Source: Vibrio pectenicida | Lineage (GTDB): Bacteria > Pseudomonadota > Gammaproteobacteria > Enterobacterales > Vibrionaceae | Assembly: GCA_024347015.1 (NCBI GenBank) | Contig: AP024889.1 | Coordinates: 62,001 to 126,000 of the forward strand | Direction: 5' to 3' | DNA: 64,000 nucleotides | Part shown: in pieces, positions 53,901-63,790 of the stretch | How the letters are laid out: each line of letters begins with the position of its first letter | Position numbering within the stretch: position 1 is the first letter of the stretch | Translations under genes and position numbers: made by a program | Notes under the pieces: generated by a model | The model's input: only the letters and a program-made list of their open reading frames with translations | Database searches by the model: none | What the model was told of the DNA's origin: nothing

Positions 53901-54371
53901 TTACAATACTGCTATGACATCCGAAGGTGTGTTTGGTGCGACCGCATCACCATAATGAAATTTGATTATGGTTCTACGTTTTGCCATTCTCCCTTCGGTG
54001 ATCGCTGCATCAATAATGTGCCTTGGTAACCGAAAGCGCATTGCGTAGCCTTTACCCTGATCTTTACTGTAGCTTTCCAGAGCAATGAGCTTAAAAATCC
54101 TCTCAAGTACATCTTTAGGATCTTCATAATAAATGGCTTTTATATCTTCTTGTTCACTTGCTTCATAGCTTGGGTGCTCGGCTGGATCCCAAGAAGATTG
54201 CTTCCGCCTTTTATCGTCAGCTTTGACTTGACGCTCAGCGTTACTTTTGGCTAATGCCACCGTAGGGTTGACGGGTTCGCGAACCTTATTGTCTCGTGCA
54301 GCCTGTTCGGTTTGCACATTAACCGATGGAGCGATCAGCGGTACACTTACATTCGTAGGTGATACTAGCAT
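53901..54371 (-). CDS. Conserved hypothetical protein
   Basis: 156 residues. The first half is polar and probably disordered (many K, R, E, Q; VKADDKRRKQSSWDPAEHPSY). The second half is more ordered (DPKDVLERIFKLIALESYSKDQGKGYAMRFRLP). I recognise it only as a protein seen next to bioH in Vibrio. No motif indicates function. A labelled 'Lon protease' annotation, if met in databases, has no support in this sequence. Confidence 0.7.
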   Translation of the reverse strand: MLVSPTNVSVPLIAPSVNVQTEQAARDNKVREPVNPTVALAKSNAERQVKADDKRRKQSSWDPAEHPSYEASEQEDIKAIYYEDPKDVLERIFKLIALESYSKDQGKGYAMRFRLPRHIIDAAITEGRMAKRRTIIKFHYGDAVAPNTPSDVIAVL

Positions 54372-54482
54372 TGTTCAACCTCCTCACGCTCAGTCAATAA
54401 CGCATAATAAAACAGCGTTTTCTTGACTCGATTATTTATCGGCCTTGATGACTAAAATTTTAGCTTATTGATTAAATTATTT

Positions 54483-55280
54483 TTATTTTACCTCAGCAAA
54501 GCGAATGACTTGTTGGCAAAATTGCTCATTCTCGGTAATAAATGGTGCATGAGAGGAGGAATGAAACACATGACTTTGGCTCATAGGCATCAGTAGATCA
54601 ACATCTTTAGCAACTTGAGCCGGAACCAAACCATCTAACCGTCCATATAAGCGTAATGTTGGAGTGTTAACCTCTTTGAGATCAAGTCTGTGGTCAATAG
54701 TTGCAAGCAGTTTTAAGCCTGAAAGTAAAGAGATGGAGTTAGGTTCAGGTCTCGATAAAACGGCATGTTTGAGGCTTTTGACATCTTGGCGTGCTGAAGG
54801 GCTACCCAAAGCCTGAAGTGACATAAACCTTGCTATGGTTAATTGTATGTCATCGATTAGCTGCTCAGTGAAGGCATTAAGTACCTTGGGTTGTATCCCT
54901 TTCCATTGTTTATTTGCAGAAAATTTTGGTGAGCTGGCAACGGTAACCAATTTAGTTATACGTTGAGGGTATTGAAGGGCGATGTGTGTAGCGATTAATC
55001 CACCTAGAGACCAACCTAGCCATATGGCTTTTTCTGGCGCGCCATTTAGGATCTGTTGGCTAAGATCTTCTATCGTGTTGAAAGTAAGGCTATTGCTATG
55101 ACCAAATCCAGGCAGATCAACAATATGGACTCTAAAGTGTTGGCTTAATTGTTCGGTTGTTTGCTGCCAAACAGCGCCATTCATTCCCCAGCCATGGACA
55201 AGAACTAAGTCATTACCTTGACCAACACGTTGCCAGTATGGTGTTGTTTGTTTGATCTCATTTTGTACCACGTTTTCCAT
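54483..55280 (-). CDS. bioH: Pimeloyl-ACP methyl ester carboxylesterase
   Basis: Alpha/beta hydrolase that removes the methyl group from pimeloyl-ACP methyl ester in biotin synthesis. Visible: oxyanion region VHGWGMNG, nucleophile elbow GWSLGG, the acid in RLYGRLDGLVP and the catalytic His in SSHAPFITE. The ATG at 55280 gives 265 residues; a TTG two codons earlier cannot be excluded. Divergent from comF, with about 62 bases between. Confidence 0.93.
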   Translation of the reverse strand: MENVVQNEIKQTTPYWQRVGQGNDLVLVHGWGMNGAVWQQTTEQLSQHFRVHIVDLPGFGHSNSLTFNTIEDLSQQILNGAPEKAIWLGWSLGGLIATHIALQYPQRITKLVTVASSPKFSANKQWKGIQPKVLNAFTEQLIDDIQLTIARFMSLQALGSPSARQDVKSLKHAVLSRPEPNSISLLSGLKLLATIDHRLDLKEVNTPTLRLYGRLDGLVPAQVAKDVDLLMPMSQSHVFHSSSHAPFITENEQFCQQVIRFAEVK

Positions 55281-55342
55281 CCTCAAGAGTGGGTTTAAAA
55301 GGTTAAATTAGTCTGACTATATAATTGGCAGGTATGACGCCT

Positions 55343-56068
55343 ATGTTAACCGATTGGATTAATAAATACACAACCTACCTGTTGCCTAATCATTGTGATT
55401 TATGTGGTTTAGCAATCGATAAGCCTTATCAGCACCCTCTCTTTTGTCGTTCCTGCCTAAATAATTTTGCACTCCAGCCTCGTTGTTTATGCTGTGGTCT
55501 TATTATGCCTGAGCAGGTGGTTCGATGTGGCAGCTGTGTTATATCATCACCTTCATGGTCACGCCTTTATTGTGTCGGTGATTATCAGGCACCACTTTCG
55601 GGTTATGTTCATCGATTAAAGTATTTAGGGCAGTTTTGGCACGCCAAAACGCTTGCTTTATTACTTGCACCTCATATTAGAGTAAAACCCGACCTGATTA
55701 CTTTTGTGCCGCTTCACTGGCGCAGATTCTTGTATCGTGGTTATAACCAAAGTCAGCATCTTGCTTGGGAATTAAGTAAATATATGGATGTCGCCTGCTC
55801 CGGGCTGTTCCGTAAAGTTAGGACTACAGCAAGACAGCAAGGCATGACAAAGAAGCAACGAGTGCGTAATGTCAAGCAAGCTTTTGAACTTTGCCAAGTT
55901 ATTGATATTGATCATGTGGCGATTGTTGATGATGTATTGACAACGGGGAGTACTGTCGAGCCGCTGTGTCAATTGCTGCATCTACATGGGGTGAAAACGA
56001 TTGATATTTATTGCGTTTGCCGTACCTCTGAGCCAACTGATAACCTAAGTGGTGCTAATTTGATCTAA
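55343..56068 (+). CDS. comF: ComF/GntX-type phosphoribosyltransferase-like protein
   Basis: 241 residues. Cysteine-rich zinc region at the N-terminus (CDLCG, CRSC, CLCCG, CGSC) and a phosphoribosyltransferase-type domain at the C-terminus (VAIVDDVLTTGSTVE). ComF is needed for DNA uptake in naturally competent bacteria, including Vibrio; GntX is the enterobacterial name. The ATG at 55343 is chosen because GGCAGG lies ten bases upstream; the ATG at 55334 is too close to it. Confidence 0.9.
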   Translation: MLTDWINKYTTYLLPNHCDLCGLAIDKPYQHPLFCRSCLNNFALQPRCLCCGLIMPEQVVRCGSCVISSPSWSRLYCVGDYQAPLSGYVHRLKYLGQFWHAKTLALLLAPHIRVKPDLITFVPLHWRRFLYRGYNQSQHLAWELSKYMDVACSGLFRKVRTTARQQGMTKKQRVRNVKQAFELCQVIDIDHVAIVDDVLTTGSTVEPLCQLLHLHGVKTIDIYCVCRTSEPTDNLSGANLI

Positions 56069-56140
56069 AAGGCTAGATCTTGAGGAAATCAGGAGTAAAA
56101 TAAGAGGTAAATAGCCTACAAAATTACTCAGGTATTCGTC

Positions 56141-56728
56141 GTGTCAAACTCTATTATTATTACTGAAAATGCCCAGCAGCACTTTGCAAATCTTTTAAGT
56201 CAACAGCCTGAAGGAACTAATATTCGTGTGTTTGTTGTAAATCCGGGCACTCAAAATGCCGAGTGTGGTGTTTCGTATTGCCCTGTGGAAGCTATTGAGT
56301 CATCTGACACTGAAATTAAGTATCAAGGTTTCTCTGCTTATATTGATGAATTAAGTCTGCCATTTCTCGAAGATGCTGAGATTGATTTTGTGACAGATAA
56401 AATGGGGGCTCAGCTGACTTTGAAAGCGCCCAATGCCAAAATGCGTAAAGTATCAGATGATTCACCATTACTTGAGCGGGTTGAGTACGCGATTCAAACA
56501 CAAGTTAACCCTCAATTGGCAGGTCACGGTGGGCATGTAAATTTAGTTGAAATAACGGAGGATGGTATTGCTATCGTTTCATTTGGTGGTGGCTGTAACG
56601 GTTGTTCAATGGTTGATGTAACTTTAAAAGAAGGCATAGAGAAAGAGTTGCTTCAGCAATTTGAAGGTGAATTGACGGCTGTTCGTGATGCGACAGAACA
56701 CGATCGTGGTGAGCATTCTTACTATTAA
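56141..56728 (+). CDS. nfuA: Fe-S biogenesis protein NfuA
   Basis: 195 residues. An N-terminal degenerate A-type carrier domain (about 1-95; lacks most cluster cysteines) precedes a C-terminal Nfu domain with the cluster-binding CXXC in [15 protein letters not shown]. It delivers 4Fe-4S clusters to apoproteins, especially under oxidative stress. GTG start. Standard position after comF. Confidence 0.96.
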   Translation: MSNSIIITENAQQHFANLLSQQPEGTNIRVFVVNPGTQNAECGVSYCPVEAIESSDTEIKYQGFSAYIDELSLPFLEDAEIDFVTDKMGAQLTLKAPNAKMRKVSDDSPLLERVEYAIQTQVNPQLAGHGGHVNLVEITEDGIAIVSFGGGCNGCSMVDVTLKEGIEKELLQQFEGELTAVRDATEHDRGEHSYY

Positions 56729-56766
56729 TCACCAGTCAGCAATGTAAAATAAAGTCTTTCATTTGA

Positions 56767-56795
56767 AAGGTTGACGGTAAAGTCAGCCTTTTTTG
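56767..56795 (+). terminator. Rho-independent terminator after nfuA
   Basis: AAGGTTGAC pairs with GTCAGCCTT (one G-T pair) around a six-base loop, followed by six T residues, 38 bases after the nfuA stop codon. Confidence 0.85.
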
Positions 56796-56856
56796 TTTTC
56801 AAAACAATTTGTTTTCTCATATATTAGTGGCTTACCCATAACTAAGGAGTAAGTTA

Positions 56857-57405
56857 GTGGCTAAGCGGATCCCTCCTAAAATCCTAAGTAAGCAAACCGT
56901 TGCTCAGTCTAAGCTATTTACTGTAGAAGCCATTGATTTACGCTTTAGTAATGGTGTTGAACGGACCTACGAACGTATGAAGCCGAGCGGACGAGGTGCG
57001 GTAATGATGGTGCCAGTTACGAAGGATGGCGATTTATTGCTCGTACGTGAATATGCAGCGGGCACAGACTCTTATGAGTTAGGATTTCCTAAAGGTTTGG
57101 TGGATCGTGGAGAGCAGCCTATTGATGCCGCTAATCGAGAGCTTAAAGAGGAAATTGGATTAGGTTCCAATAAACTCACGTATTTAAAAGATGTCGTCCT
57201 CGCCCCTTCTTATTTTTCAAGTAAAATGACCTTGTTTATTGCAGAAGATCTATACTCAGAACAACTAGAAGGTGATGAACCAGAGCCTCTGGAAGTGATT
57301 CGTTGGCCACTTTCTCAAGCACAAGAGCTTCTTAATCACCTCGATTTTTGTGAAGCGCGCAGCATTACAGCGCTATTGCTTGCTCTACGTACACTACAAC
57401 CATGA
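56857..57405 (+). CDS. nudE: ADP-sugar / ADP compounds diphosphatase NudE
   Basis: 182-residue Nudix hydrolase that acts on ADP-ribose, NADH and ApnA-type compounds. The Nudix box reads GLVDRGEQPIDAANRELKEE followed by IGLG, matching GX5EX7REUXEEXGU. GTG start with AAGGAG seven bases upstream. Usual partner of cysQ, which follows by 27 bases. Confidence 0.94.
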   Translation: MAKRIPPKILSKQTVAQSKLFTVEAIDLRFSNGVERTYERMKPSGRGAVMMVPVTKDGDLLLVREYAAGTDSYELGFPKGLVDRGEQPIDAANRELKEEIGLGSNKLTYLKDVVLAPSYFSSKMTLFIAEDLYSEQLEGDEPEPLEVIRWPLSQAQELLNHLDFCEARSITALLLALRTLQP

Positions 57406-57432
57406 TCAATGTAGAGCGTTGAAGGATTAACT

Positions 57433-58260
57433 ATGCCAATGACAGACGACTTTTCCCAGCATTTACCAGCCGTAATTGATATTGCACGTGCGGCAGGGCA
57501 GTTAACGCTTGATATATATCAGAAAAAAGATTATCAAGCCTATACTAAAAATGACCAAACACCTGTGACAAGTGCGGACATCGCCGCACACAAGCTAATT
57601 TTAGAAAAACTCACGGAACTAACCCCAGAAACGCCAGTGCTTTCAGAAGAGGATGCTGATGTTAGCTTTAATAAACGGACTAACTGGCACCGTTATTGGC
57701 TAGTCGATCCTTTAGATGGAACACAGGAGTTTATTGCGCGTAGCGGTGACTTTGCTACCATCATTGCGCTGGTGGAGGATCATCGACCAGTGATGGGCGT
57801 TGTATATGGTCCAGTATCAGGCGTAACCTATTACGCCTACAAAAATAAAGGCGCCTGGAAAATTCCAGATATGGATGAAAGCTTGCGCATTAATACTCTT
57901 AATCATGAGGGACAGGCGGACTCAATTGCTATGGCGATTAGTCGCAGGCAAGATATCAGCCGTATCACCAGTCGGATGAACAGTCGCTGGAACTATGACT
58001 TAGTTCCATTAGGGTCTGCTGCTCTTAAAGCATGCTTAGTTGCAGAAGGAGCGGTTGATTGCTATTTACGCTTGGGGCCTACAGGAGAATGGGATACTGC
58101 CGCGACCCAGTGTATTGTTGAGGAGGCTGGAGGACGAATCCTGAGTACTCAACTAGAACCTTTGTCATACAATGAGCGAGAGACGTTGGAAAACCCTAAC
58201 TTTATTGTGCTCGGTGATCAGAGCTTGCCATGGGATGAGATTCTACAGGTTAAAGACTAG
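57433..58260 (+). CDS. cysQ: 3'(2'),5'-bisphosphate nucleotidase CysQ
   Basis: 275-residue member of the inositol monophosphatase family. It hydrolyses 3'-phosphoadenosine 5'-phosphate, a by-product of sulfate assimilation. Metal-binding motifs are LSEEDAD, VDPLDGTQEF and GEWDTAATQCIVEEAGG. It forms a likely two-gene operon with nudE and is convergent with recG. Confidence 0.95.
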   Translation: MPMTDDFSQHLPAVIDIARAAGQLTLDIYQKKDYQAYTKNDQTPVTSADIAAHKLILEKLTELTPETPVLSEEDADVSFNKRTNWHRYWLVDPLDGTQEFIARSGDFATIIALVEDHRPVMGVVYGPVSGVTYYAYKNKGAWKIPDMDESLRINTLNHEGQADSIAMAISRRQDISRITSRMNSRWNYDLVPLGSAALKACLVAEGAVDCYLRLGPTGEWDTAATQCIVEEAGGRILSTQLEPLSYNERETLENPNFIVLGDQSLPWDEILQVKD

Positions 58261-58297
58261 GGGCTGTTGGTCTTTTGTGATTAGACACTGAGGTTGC

Positions 58298-60376
58298 TTA
58301 AGCTTTAGAGTATATATCTTGTTCGCCCAGCCAGCGTGCAATAATGGCTGCTGCGCTATCAGGGTAGTTATCGTGGATATGACGTGAGATACGTTGTACC
58401 TCAGATATTAAATATTGATCTCTCACCAAGTCCGCTATTTTAAAGTCAGCGATACCGGTTTGTTTTGTGCCCAACAATTCACCTGGTCCTCGGATTTCTA
58501 AATCTCGTTGTGAGATAACAAATCCATCATTGGTTTCTCTTAGTACTCCTAAGCGTTTTTGTGCTGTTTTGGACAAAGGTGAGTGATAGAGCAACACGCA
58601 ATGGCTGGCAACGCTTCCTCGCCCAACTCTTCCTCGCAATTGATGGAGCTGGGATAGCCCCAAACGCTCGGGGTTTTCAATGATCATCAGACTGGAATTT
58701 GGCACATCCACACCAACCTCTATTACAGTAGTGGCGACGAGTAAGTGCAGCTTGTTGTCTTTAAAGTCCTGCATTATGGATTGTTTTTCAGATGCCTTCA
58801 TTCGCCCATGGACTAAGCCTATTTTTAGGTCTGGTAATTTAGCCTGTAATTCTTGAGCTGTATTTTCTGCAGCTTGCGCTTCGAGTAATTCTGATTCGTC
58901 AATTAGCGTACAAACCCAATAAGCCTGTTTACCTTCATTCAGGCATGCATTACGAACACGTTCGACAATATCATTACGTTTAGTATCTGGGATTGCTACA
59001 GTTTGGACCGGGGTACGACCCGGTGGAAGTTCATCAATAACTGAGGTATCAAGGTCGGCATACGCTGTCATGGCTAGAGTACGAGGAATAGGTGTTGCAG
59101 TCATGATGAGCTGATGGGGATACGTACCCTGCTTTTCGCCTTTCTCTCTTAGCTCAAGACGCTGATGAACACCAAAACGGTGTTGCTCATCAATAATTAC
59201 TAGTGCTAGATGGTGAAAGTTCACATGCTCTTGAAATAAGGCGTGGGTCCCGACTACCATTCGAGCTTGGCCACTCTTAATTTTATCTAACTCTGTTTGT
59301 TTTGCTTTGCCTTTTAGTTTTCCTACTAACCAACCAACTTCAATGCCCATAGGCTCTAGCCATTGTTTGAAGTTAATTGCATGCTGCTCTGCTAGTAACT
59401 CTGTGGGTGCCATTAATGCGACCTGGTAATTATGCTCGAGTGCACGTAGTGCAGCGAGAGCTGCAACCAGAGTTTTTCCTGACCCAACATCTCCTTGTAT
59501 CAGGCGCATCATCGGGTGAGGTTTTTCCAGATCTCGTTCAATTTCTGCTACAACTCGTGATTGTGCCCTCGTAGGTGAAAAAGGTAACTGCTGCAAGAAT
59601 TTTTGTTTTAATTCGTCTTTTTCAGCAAGAAGAATGGCCGCATCTTTCTGGCTCTTGCTGCGCACCGACAGCATGGAAAGATTTTGCGCCAATAGCTCTT
59701 CCATTATCAGGCGGATTTGCGCGGGATGTTTACCTTCATCAAATAACGCTAGATCTATATCTGGAGTGGGTCGATGTATGATGTGTAGTGCTTGATTAAG
59801 CGAAACTTGCTGGTTATAGAGGCCGGTAGGCAATAGCTCTTGTACGGCAGTTTTATCGAGCAGTTCCAATGCTTGGTGTGTTAGATTGCGAAGAGTCAGT
59901 TGGCGTAGCCCGTCAGTGGTAGGATAAACAGGGGTTAGGTTTTGTTCCACTTCAGTCGTTTGGTTAGGTGCATAGAATTTGTAGTCAGGATGAATGATCT
60001 CCAGTCCTATGCTGCCTCGCTTAATTTCACCATAAGCATGAACTGTTTTCCCTTCGCTAAAGTTATGTTTCATCGCTGCGGTAAAGTTGAAAAACCTCAA
60101 CGTAATCGTGCCATTACCATCACTTATCTTAACCGCCAGCATTCTGCGTTTGCCAAATAAGGTATCGGTATTCATGACTTTGCCTTGGACGCTTGCCCAT
60201 AAGCCAGGATGAAGTTTGACGATAGGGTAAACACGAGTTCTGTCTTCATAGCGATGAGGGAGATGAAAGAGCAAGTCTTGAATTGAATGGAGACCCACTT
60301 TGGATAACTTTTCTGCGACTTTAGCTCCCACGCCAGTGAGAGAAGTCAAAGGAATGGCAGAGAGTAATTGGGACAT
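58298..60376 (-). CDS. recG: ATP-dependent DNA helicase RecG
   Basis: Branch-migration helicase that rescues stalled forks and Holliday junctions. N-terminal wedge (OB-fold) domain, Walker A LIQGDVGSGKT, DEQH box (IIDEQHRFG), MTATPIPRTLA and the motif VI region QLRGRVGRG are intact. The ATG at 60376 (MSQLLSAIPLTSLTGVG) gives 692 residues, matching E. coli (693); an upstream GTG would extend it by eight residues. Confidence 0.96.
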   Translation of the reverse strand: MSQLLSAIPLTSLTGVGAKVAEKLSKVGLHSIQDLLFHLPHRYEDRTRVYPIVKLHPGLWASVQGKVMNTDTLFGKRRMLAVKISDGNGTITLRFFNFTAAMKHNFSEGKTVHAYGEIKRGSIGLEIIHPDYKFYAPNQTTEVEQNLTPVYPTTDGLRQLTLRNLTHQALELLDKTAVQELLPTGLYNQQVSLNQALHIIHRPTPDIDLALFDEGKHPAQIRLIMEELLAQNLSMLSVRSKSQKDAAILLAEKDELKQKFLQQLPFSPTRAQSRVVAEIERDLEKPHPMMRLIQGDVGSGKTLVAALAALRALEHNYQVALMAPTELLAEQHAINFKQWLEPMGIEVGWLVGKLKGKAKQTELDKIKSGQARMVVGTHALFQEHVNFHHLALVIIDEQHRFGVHQRLELREKGEKQGTYPHQLIMTATPIPRTLAMTAYADLDTSVIDELPPGRTPVQTVAIPDTKRNDIVERVRNACLNEGKQAYWVCTLIDESELLEAQAAENTAQELQAKLPDLKIGLVHGRMKASEKQSIMQDFKDNKLHLLVATTVIEVGVDVPNSSLMIIENPERLGLSQLHQLRGRVGRGSVASHCVLLYHSPLSKTAQKRLGVLRETNDGFVISQRDLEIRGPGELLGTKQTGIADFKIADLVRDQYLISEVQRISRHIHDNYPDSAAAIIARWLGEQDIYSKA

Positions 60377-60496
60377 GACACAGCTCGGTACGTTATTCAC
60401 TAGCTAATTGACTTTACTAGTTAACCACTGAGCTGTGTTTTTGTACAGGAAAACTTGGTAAGGGGGCTGGATTTTGCTTTAAGATTGGTTTTAGCG

Positions 60497-61180
60497 CTAC
60501 TTTTTTTGCATCTCGCGCCACCAATCTTCATCTGCCACTATTTCTCCTTGTTTATCGATTATCGGGTAAGGCAAGCCTTTGCGTTTGGCAACTTTAGCTA
60601 ATACAGGGTGGCCGCGTTCAAATAGGACCCGTTGAATCGTATTTTCGGTAAGTGTATTGGCAGAGTTTTCATACATGCCAGCAGCTTGGCGTTGGCGCTG
60701 GGCTTCATACATGATAACAGCACTAGCAACCGAAACATTGAGTGATTGAACCATACCCAACATAGGAATCATAATATCCTGATCGGCAAGCAGTTTCGCT
60801 TGCTTTGAGGCGCCCATTTTTTCACCACCTAGTATGATGGCTGTTGGTTTGGTGTAATCAATAGAACGAAAATTCACAGCTGTATCGGACAAATTGGTGA
60901 CTAAAACCTGCATGTTTTGATGTTTGAATGTATTGACTGCATCGCTAATGGTGTCATGCGTTTCCACCTCTACCCAGTTTCGAGCCCCAGCTGAAGTATG
61001 ACTGAGCGTTCGCATTGAATTAGGCCAAACCGCATGGATTTTATGGATTGCTGTCGCATCGGCAGTGCGAATTACAGCTGAAACATTGTTGGGCTTGTGG
61101 ACTTCCTCAAGACAAAATGTCAGATCAGTTTGGCGTGACTTGAGGACCTGTTGAATCCGTTGATAACGTTCTAAGTTCAT
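60497..61180 (-). CDS. trmH: tRNA (guanosine(18)-2'-O)-methyltransferase TrmH
   Basis: SPOUT-class methyltransferase (SpoU) that makes Gm18 in the tRNA D-loop. Motifs HKPNNVSAVIRTADA, LGGEKMG and QSLNVSVASAVIMYE, plus the C-terminal helical tail, are typical. The ATG at 61180 (MNLERYQRIQQVL) corresponds to the family start and gives 227 residues. It follows spoT by 63 bases in the usual rpoZ-spoT-trmH order. Confidence 0.95.
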   Translation of the reverse strand: MNLERYQRIQQVLKSRQTDLTFCLEEVHKPNNVSAVIRTADATAIHKIHAVWPNSMRTLSHTSAGARNWVEVETHDTISDAVNTFKHQNMQVLVTNLSDTAVNFRSIDYTKPTAIILGGEKMGASKQAKLLADQDIMIPMLGMVQSLNVSVASAVIMYEAQRQRQAAGMYENSANTLTENTIQRVLFERGHPVLAKVAKRKGLPYPIIDKQGEIVADEDWWREMQKK

Positions 61181-61243
61181 AATGATAGTATGGTAGAAGC
61201 CCTTGAAACGATGGCTCAAGGGCATTTTGTGTGTAGTAGAAGC

Positions 61244-63364
61244 CTAGTTTTTACGACGCCGTACCTTTAGAGCGTGAGGCATAGCTTTAATCTTACGCAT
61301 TATACCAGCAAGGTGTACTCTGTCTTTGGTGGTCAGTAAGACGGTGACTGTGTATAAGCGACCATCCTTCTCTTCTGTTGACAGACCATGGATGTTTGAA
61401 CCTGTCTTTGAAATTACGTTTGTGAGCTCGGCTAGAACACCTTGACGATTTTGCACGTCAACGTACAGCTCGGTAATAAACTCCTGCTCGTAATCCTCAG
61501 ACCACTCGACTGCCATGTACTTATCTAGCTCTTTTTGGTAACCGCGCACATTTGGGCAGGTTTCTCTGTGGACAACCAATCCTCGACCTGGAGATACATG
61601 AGCAATAATATGATCGTCAGGTATTGGATGGCAGCAGTTGGCAAACGTGAGTAGTAAACCTTCAGCACCACGTATAGGCAGTTTTTTCTTTGGTTTGCCG
61701 TCCGATGATTGAGCTTCAGTAAGCTCATCGACATCACCCAGTAGTCGACGCGCAATGACGATGCTCATCAACTCACCAAGGCCAATGTCTGCGAGCAGGT
61801 CATCGACACTATCTATCTTGAGTTCAGTCAACACTTTATGGATGTTGTCTTCACGGATATCCGATAAGGACAAATCGCCAAGGGCGTGATTAAGTAAACG
61901 GCGACCGAGTGTTATGGACTCTTCTCGGCGCATTGTTTTCAACACTTGACGTATCTTTGTACGGGCACGTGATGTGACAACATAGTTCAACCAAGCGGCA
62001 TTTGGACGAGCTCCCGGAGCACTGATGATTTCGATCGCCTGGCCATTTTTAAGTGATTTACTTAAGGGGTAAGGGTTACGATCTACTCTTGCGCCGACAC
62101 AGGTATTGCCAACGTCTGTGTGGACTGCGTAAGCAAAGTCCACGGCAGTGGCACCAACAGGAAGTTCGACAATACGGCCTTTAGGGGTGAAGACGTAAAT
62201 TTCATCAGGGAAAAGATCAGATTTGACGTTTTCGATAAATTCGAACGAGTTGCCAGCGCTTTGTTGCAATTCTAGTAGGCTTTGCATCCAGCGCTGCGCC
62301 TTAATTTGGGCAGTGGTACCAGAGCGATCGCTATTACCTTTATAAGACCAGTGCGCTGCGACCCCTTTATCTGCCATTTGGTCCATATCCTCAGTACGTA
62401 TCTGTACTTCGACAGGTACGCCATGAGGGCCAACCATTGATGTATGAATTGACTGATAACCATTGGCCTTTGGTACTGCGATGTAATCTTTCATTCGCCC
62501 TGGACGCGGTTTATACAAGCTGTGAACTTGACCTAAAACGCGGTAGCAGTTATCTGCGTCAGAAACAACAACTCTGAAGGCGTAGATATCCATGATGGTG
62601 TGAAAACGCTGTTCTTTAGTTTTCATCTTGTTATAGATGGAATAGAGATTTTTTTCGCGACCAAAAACTCGAGCTTTAAGTCCAACCTCTGTTAAGCGAC
62701 CTTCAATTTCATCATGAATACGCTGAATCATCTCTTTTCGGTTGCCACGCGCTGACTTTACTACCGCTTTTAATACACGATATCGGTTGGGATATAAGGC
62801 TTCAAAACCTAGCTCTTCAAGTTCAGTTTTAATGTTATGGATACCCAAACGATGAGCAAGTGGTGAGTATATTTCTAGCGTCTCCCGAGCAATGCGGCGT
62901 TTTTTATCTGCTCGTAGAGCACCTAAGGTGCGCATGTTATGAGTTCTATCAGCAAGCTTGATAAGGATGACACGGATATCTTGCACCATGGCAAGAACCA
63001 TTTTACGAAAATTTTCTGCTTGCGCTTCTTTACGATCGCGAAACTTGAGTTTATCAAGTTTTGATACTCCATCGACGAGCTCTGCAACGGTTGCACCAAA
63101 TTGATTTTCTAAATCTTCTTTGGTTACGGCCGTGTCCTCAATAACATCATGCAGCAATGCTGCTTGTAATGTTTCTATATCAAGGCGCATTTCAGCCAGA
63201 ATTCGAGCGACAGCAACAGGGTGAATTATATAAGGTTCGCCACTTGAGCGAGTTTGCCCTTCATGGGCATCTTTCGCTACCACATAAGATTGACGCAGAG
63301 CCTCAACTTGAGGCTCTGGGAGGTATTCTTGGGCAACGTCTTTTAAGCTGTCGAATAGATACAA
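61244..63364 (-). CDS. spoT: Bifunctional (p)ppGpp synthetase/hydrolase SpoT
   Basis: 706 residues that set the level of the alarmone (p)ppGpp. HD hydrolase domain (about 45-145; HPVAVARIL, HDVIED), synthetase domain (about 235-350; YRVLGQVHSLYKPRPGRMKDYIAVPKANG in part), TGS domain (about 390-450), a helical and zinc-finger-like region, and a C-terminal ACT domain (about 630-704). The start codon is TTG, as in E. coli spoT, which limits translation. It lies 37 bases after rpoZ. Confidence 0.97.
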   Translation of the reverse strand: MYLFDSLKDVAQEYLPEPQVEALRQSYVVAKDAHEGQTRSSGEPYIIHPVAVARILAEMRLDIETLQAALLHDVIEDTAVTKEDLENQFGATVAELVDGVSKLDKLKFRDRKEAQAENFRKMVLAMVQDIRVILIKLADRTHNMRTLGALRADKKRRIARETLEIYSPLAHRLGIHNIKTELEELGFEALYPNRYRVLKAVVKSARGNRKEMIQRIHDEIEGRLTEVGLKARVFGREKNLYSIYNKMKTKEQRFHTIMDIYAFRVVVSDADNCYRVLGQVHSLYKPRPGRMKDYIAVPKANGYQSIHTSMVGPHGVPVEVQIRTEDMDQMADKGVAAHWSYKGNSDRSGTTAQIKAQRWMQSLLELQQSAGNSFEFIENVKSDLFPDEIYVFTPKGRIVELPVGATAVDFAYAVHTDVGNTCVGARVDRNPYPLSKSLKNGQAIEIISAPGARPNAAWLNYVVTSRARTKIRQVLKTMRREESITLGRRLLNHALGDLSLSDIREDNIHKVLTELKIDSVDDLLADIGLGELMSIVIARRLLGDVDELTEAQSSDGKPKKKLPIRGAEGLLLTFANCCHPIPDDHIIAHVSPGRGLVVHRETCPNVRGYQKELDKYMAVEWSEDYEQEFITELYVDVQNRQGVLAELTNVISKTGSNIHGLSTEEKDGRLYTVTVLLTTKDRVHLAGIMRKIKAMPHALKVRRRKN

Positions 63365-63401
63365 ACTTTAGGCCCGGAAGATAGTTGTTAGAAGATTCAG
63401 A

Positions 63402-63674
63402 TTAACGGCTGTGAGCAATACTACTTACGGCTGCTAGCTCTGCTGCTTCTTGTTCCTGTTGTTCCTGACGCTCGCGAGCATCAAGGATGTCTTTAGTGAT
63501 TAGGCCTTCTTCAATCTCGCGTAGAGCGATGACCGTTGTCTTATCATTCTCTTCAGGCACTAGTGAGTCTTTATTACCAGTTTGCATTTGACGAGCGCGG
63601 CGAGCCGCAATAAGAACTAGGTCGAAGCGGTTGCCAACTTTTTCAACAGCGTCTTGAACAGTTACGCGTGCCAT
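63402..63674 (-). CDS. rpoZ: RNA polymerase omega subunit
   Basis: 90-residue subunit that stabilises the beta' subunit and forms part of a ppGpp site on RNA polymerase. The sequence [19 protein letters not shown] and [15 protein letters not shown] is diagnostic. TTGGAG precedes the ATG at good spacing. First gene of the rpoZ-spoT-trmH unit. Confidence 0.97.
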   Translation of the reverse strand: MARVTVQDAVEKVGNRFDLVLIAARRARQMQTGNKDSLVPEENDKTTVIALREIEEGLITKDILDARERQEQQEQEAAELAAVSSIAHSR

Positions 63675-63717
63675 GAGAACTCCAAATTAGTTAACTAAAA
63701 ATTTTGTATGACGAGAA

Positions 63718-63760
63718 ATTATACAGTCTCTATGTTCTCAGTGTCCAGTGGACACTGAGA
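63718..63760 (-). promoter_or_regulatory. Predicted rpoZ-spoT promoter overlapping a perfect palindrome
   Basis: On the minus strand TGGACA (63747-63742) and TATAAT (63723-63718) are separated by 18 bases, a near-consensus sigma-70 promoter 44 bases before rpoZ. The -35 box lies inside a perfect palindrome (63736-63760) with 12-base arms TCTCAGTGTCCA and TGGACACTGAGA around one base. It may be an operator. Confidence 0.6.
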
Positions 63761-63790
63761 GTAATTATTGATAAACCATCTTAGAATGGT

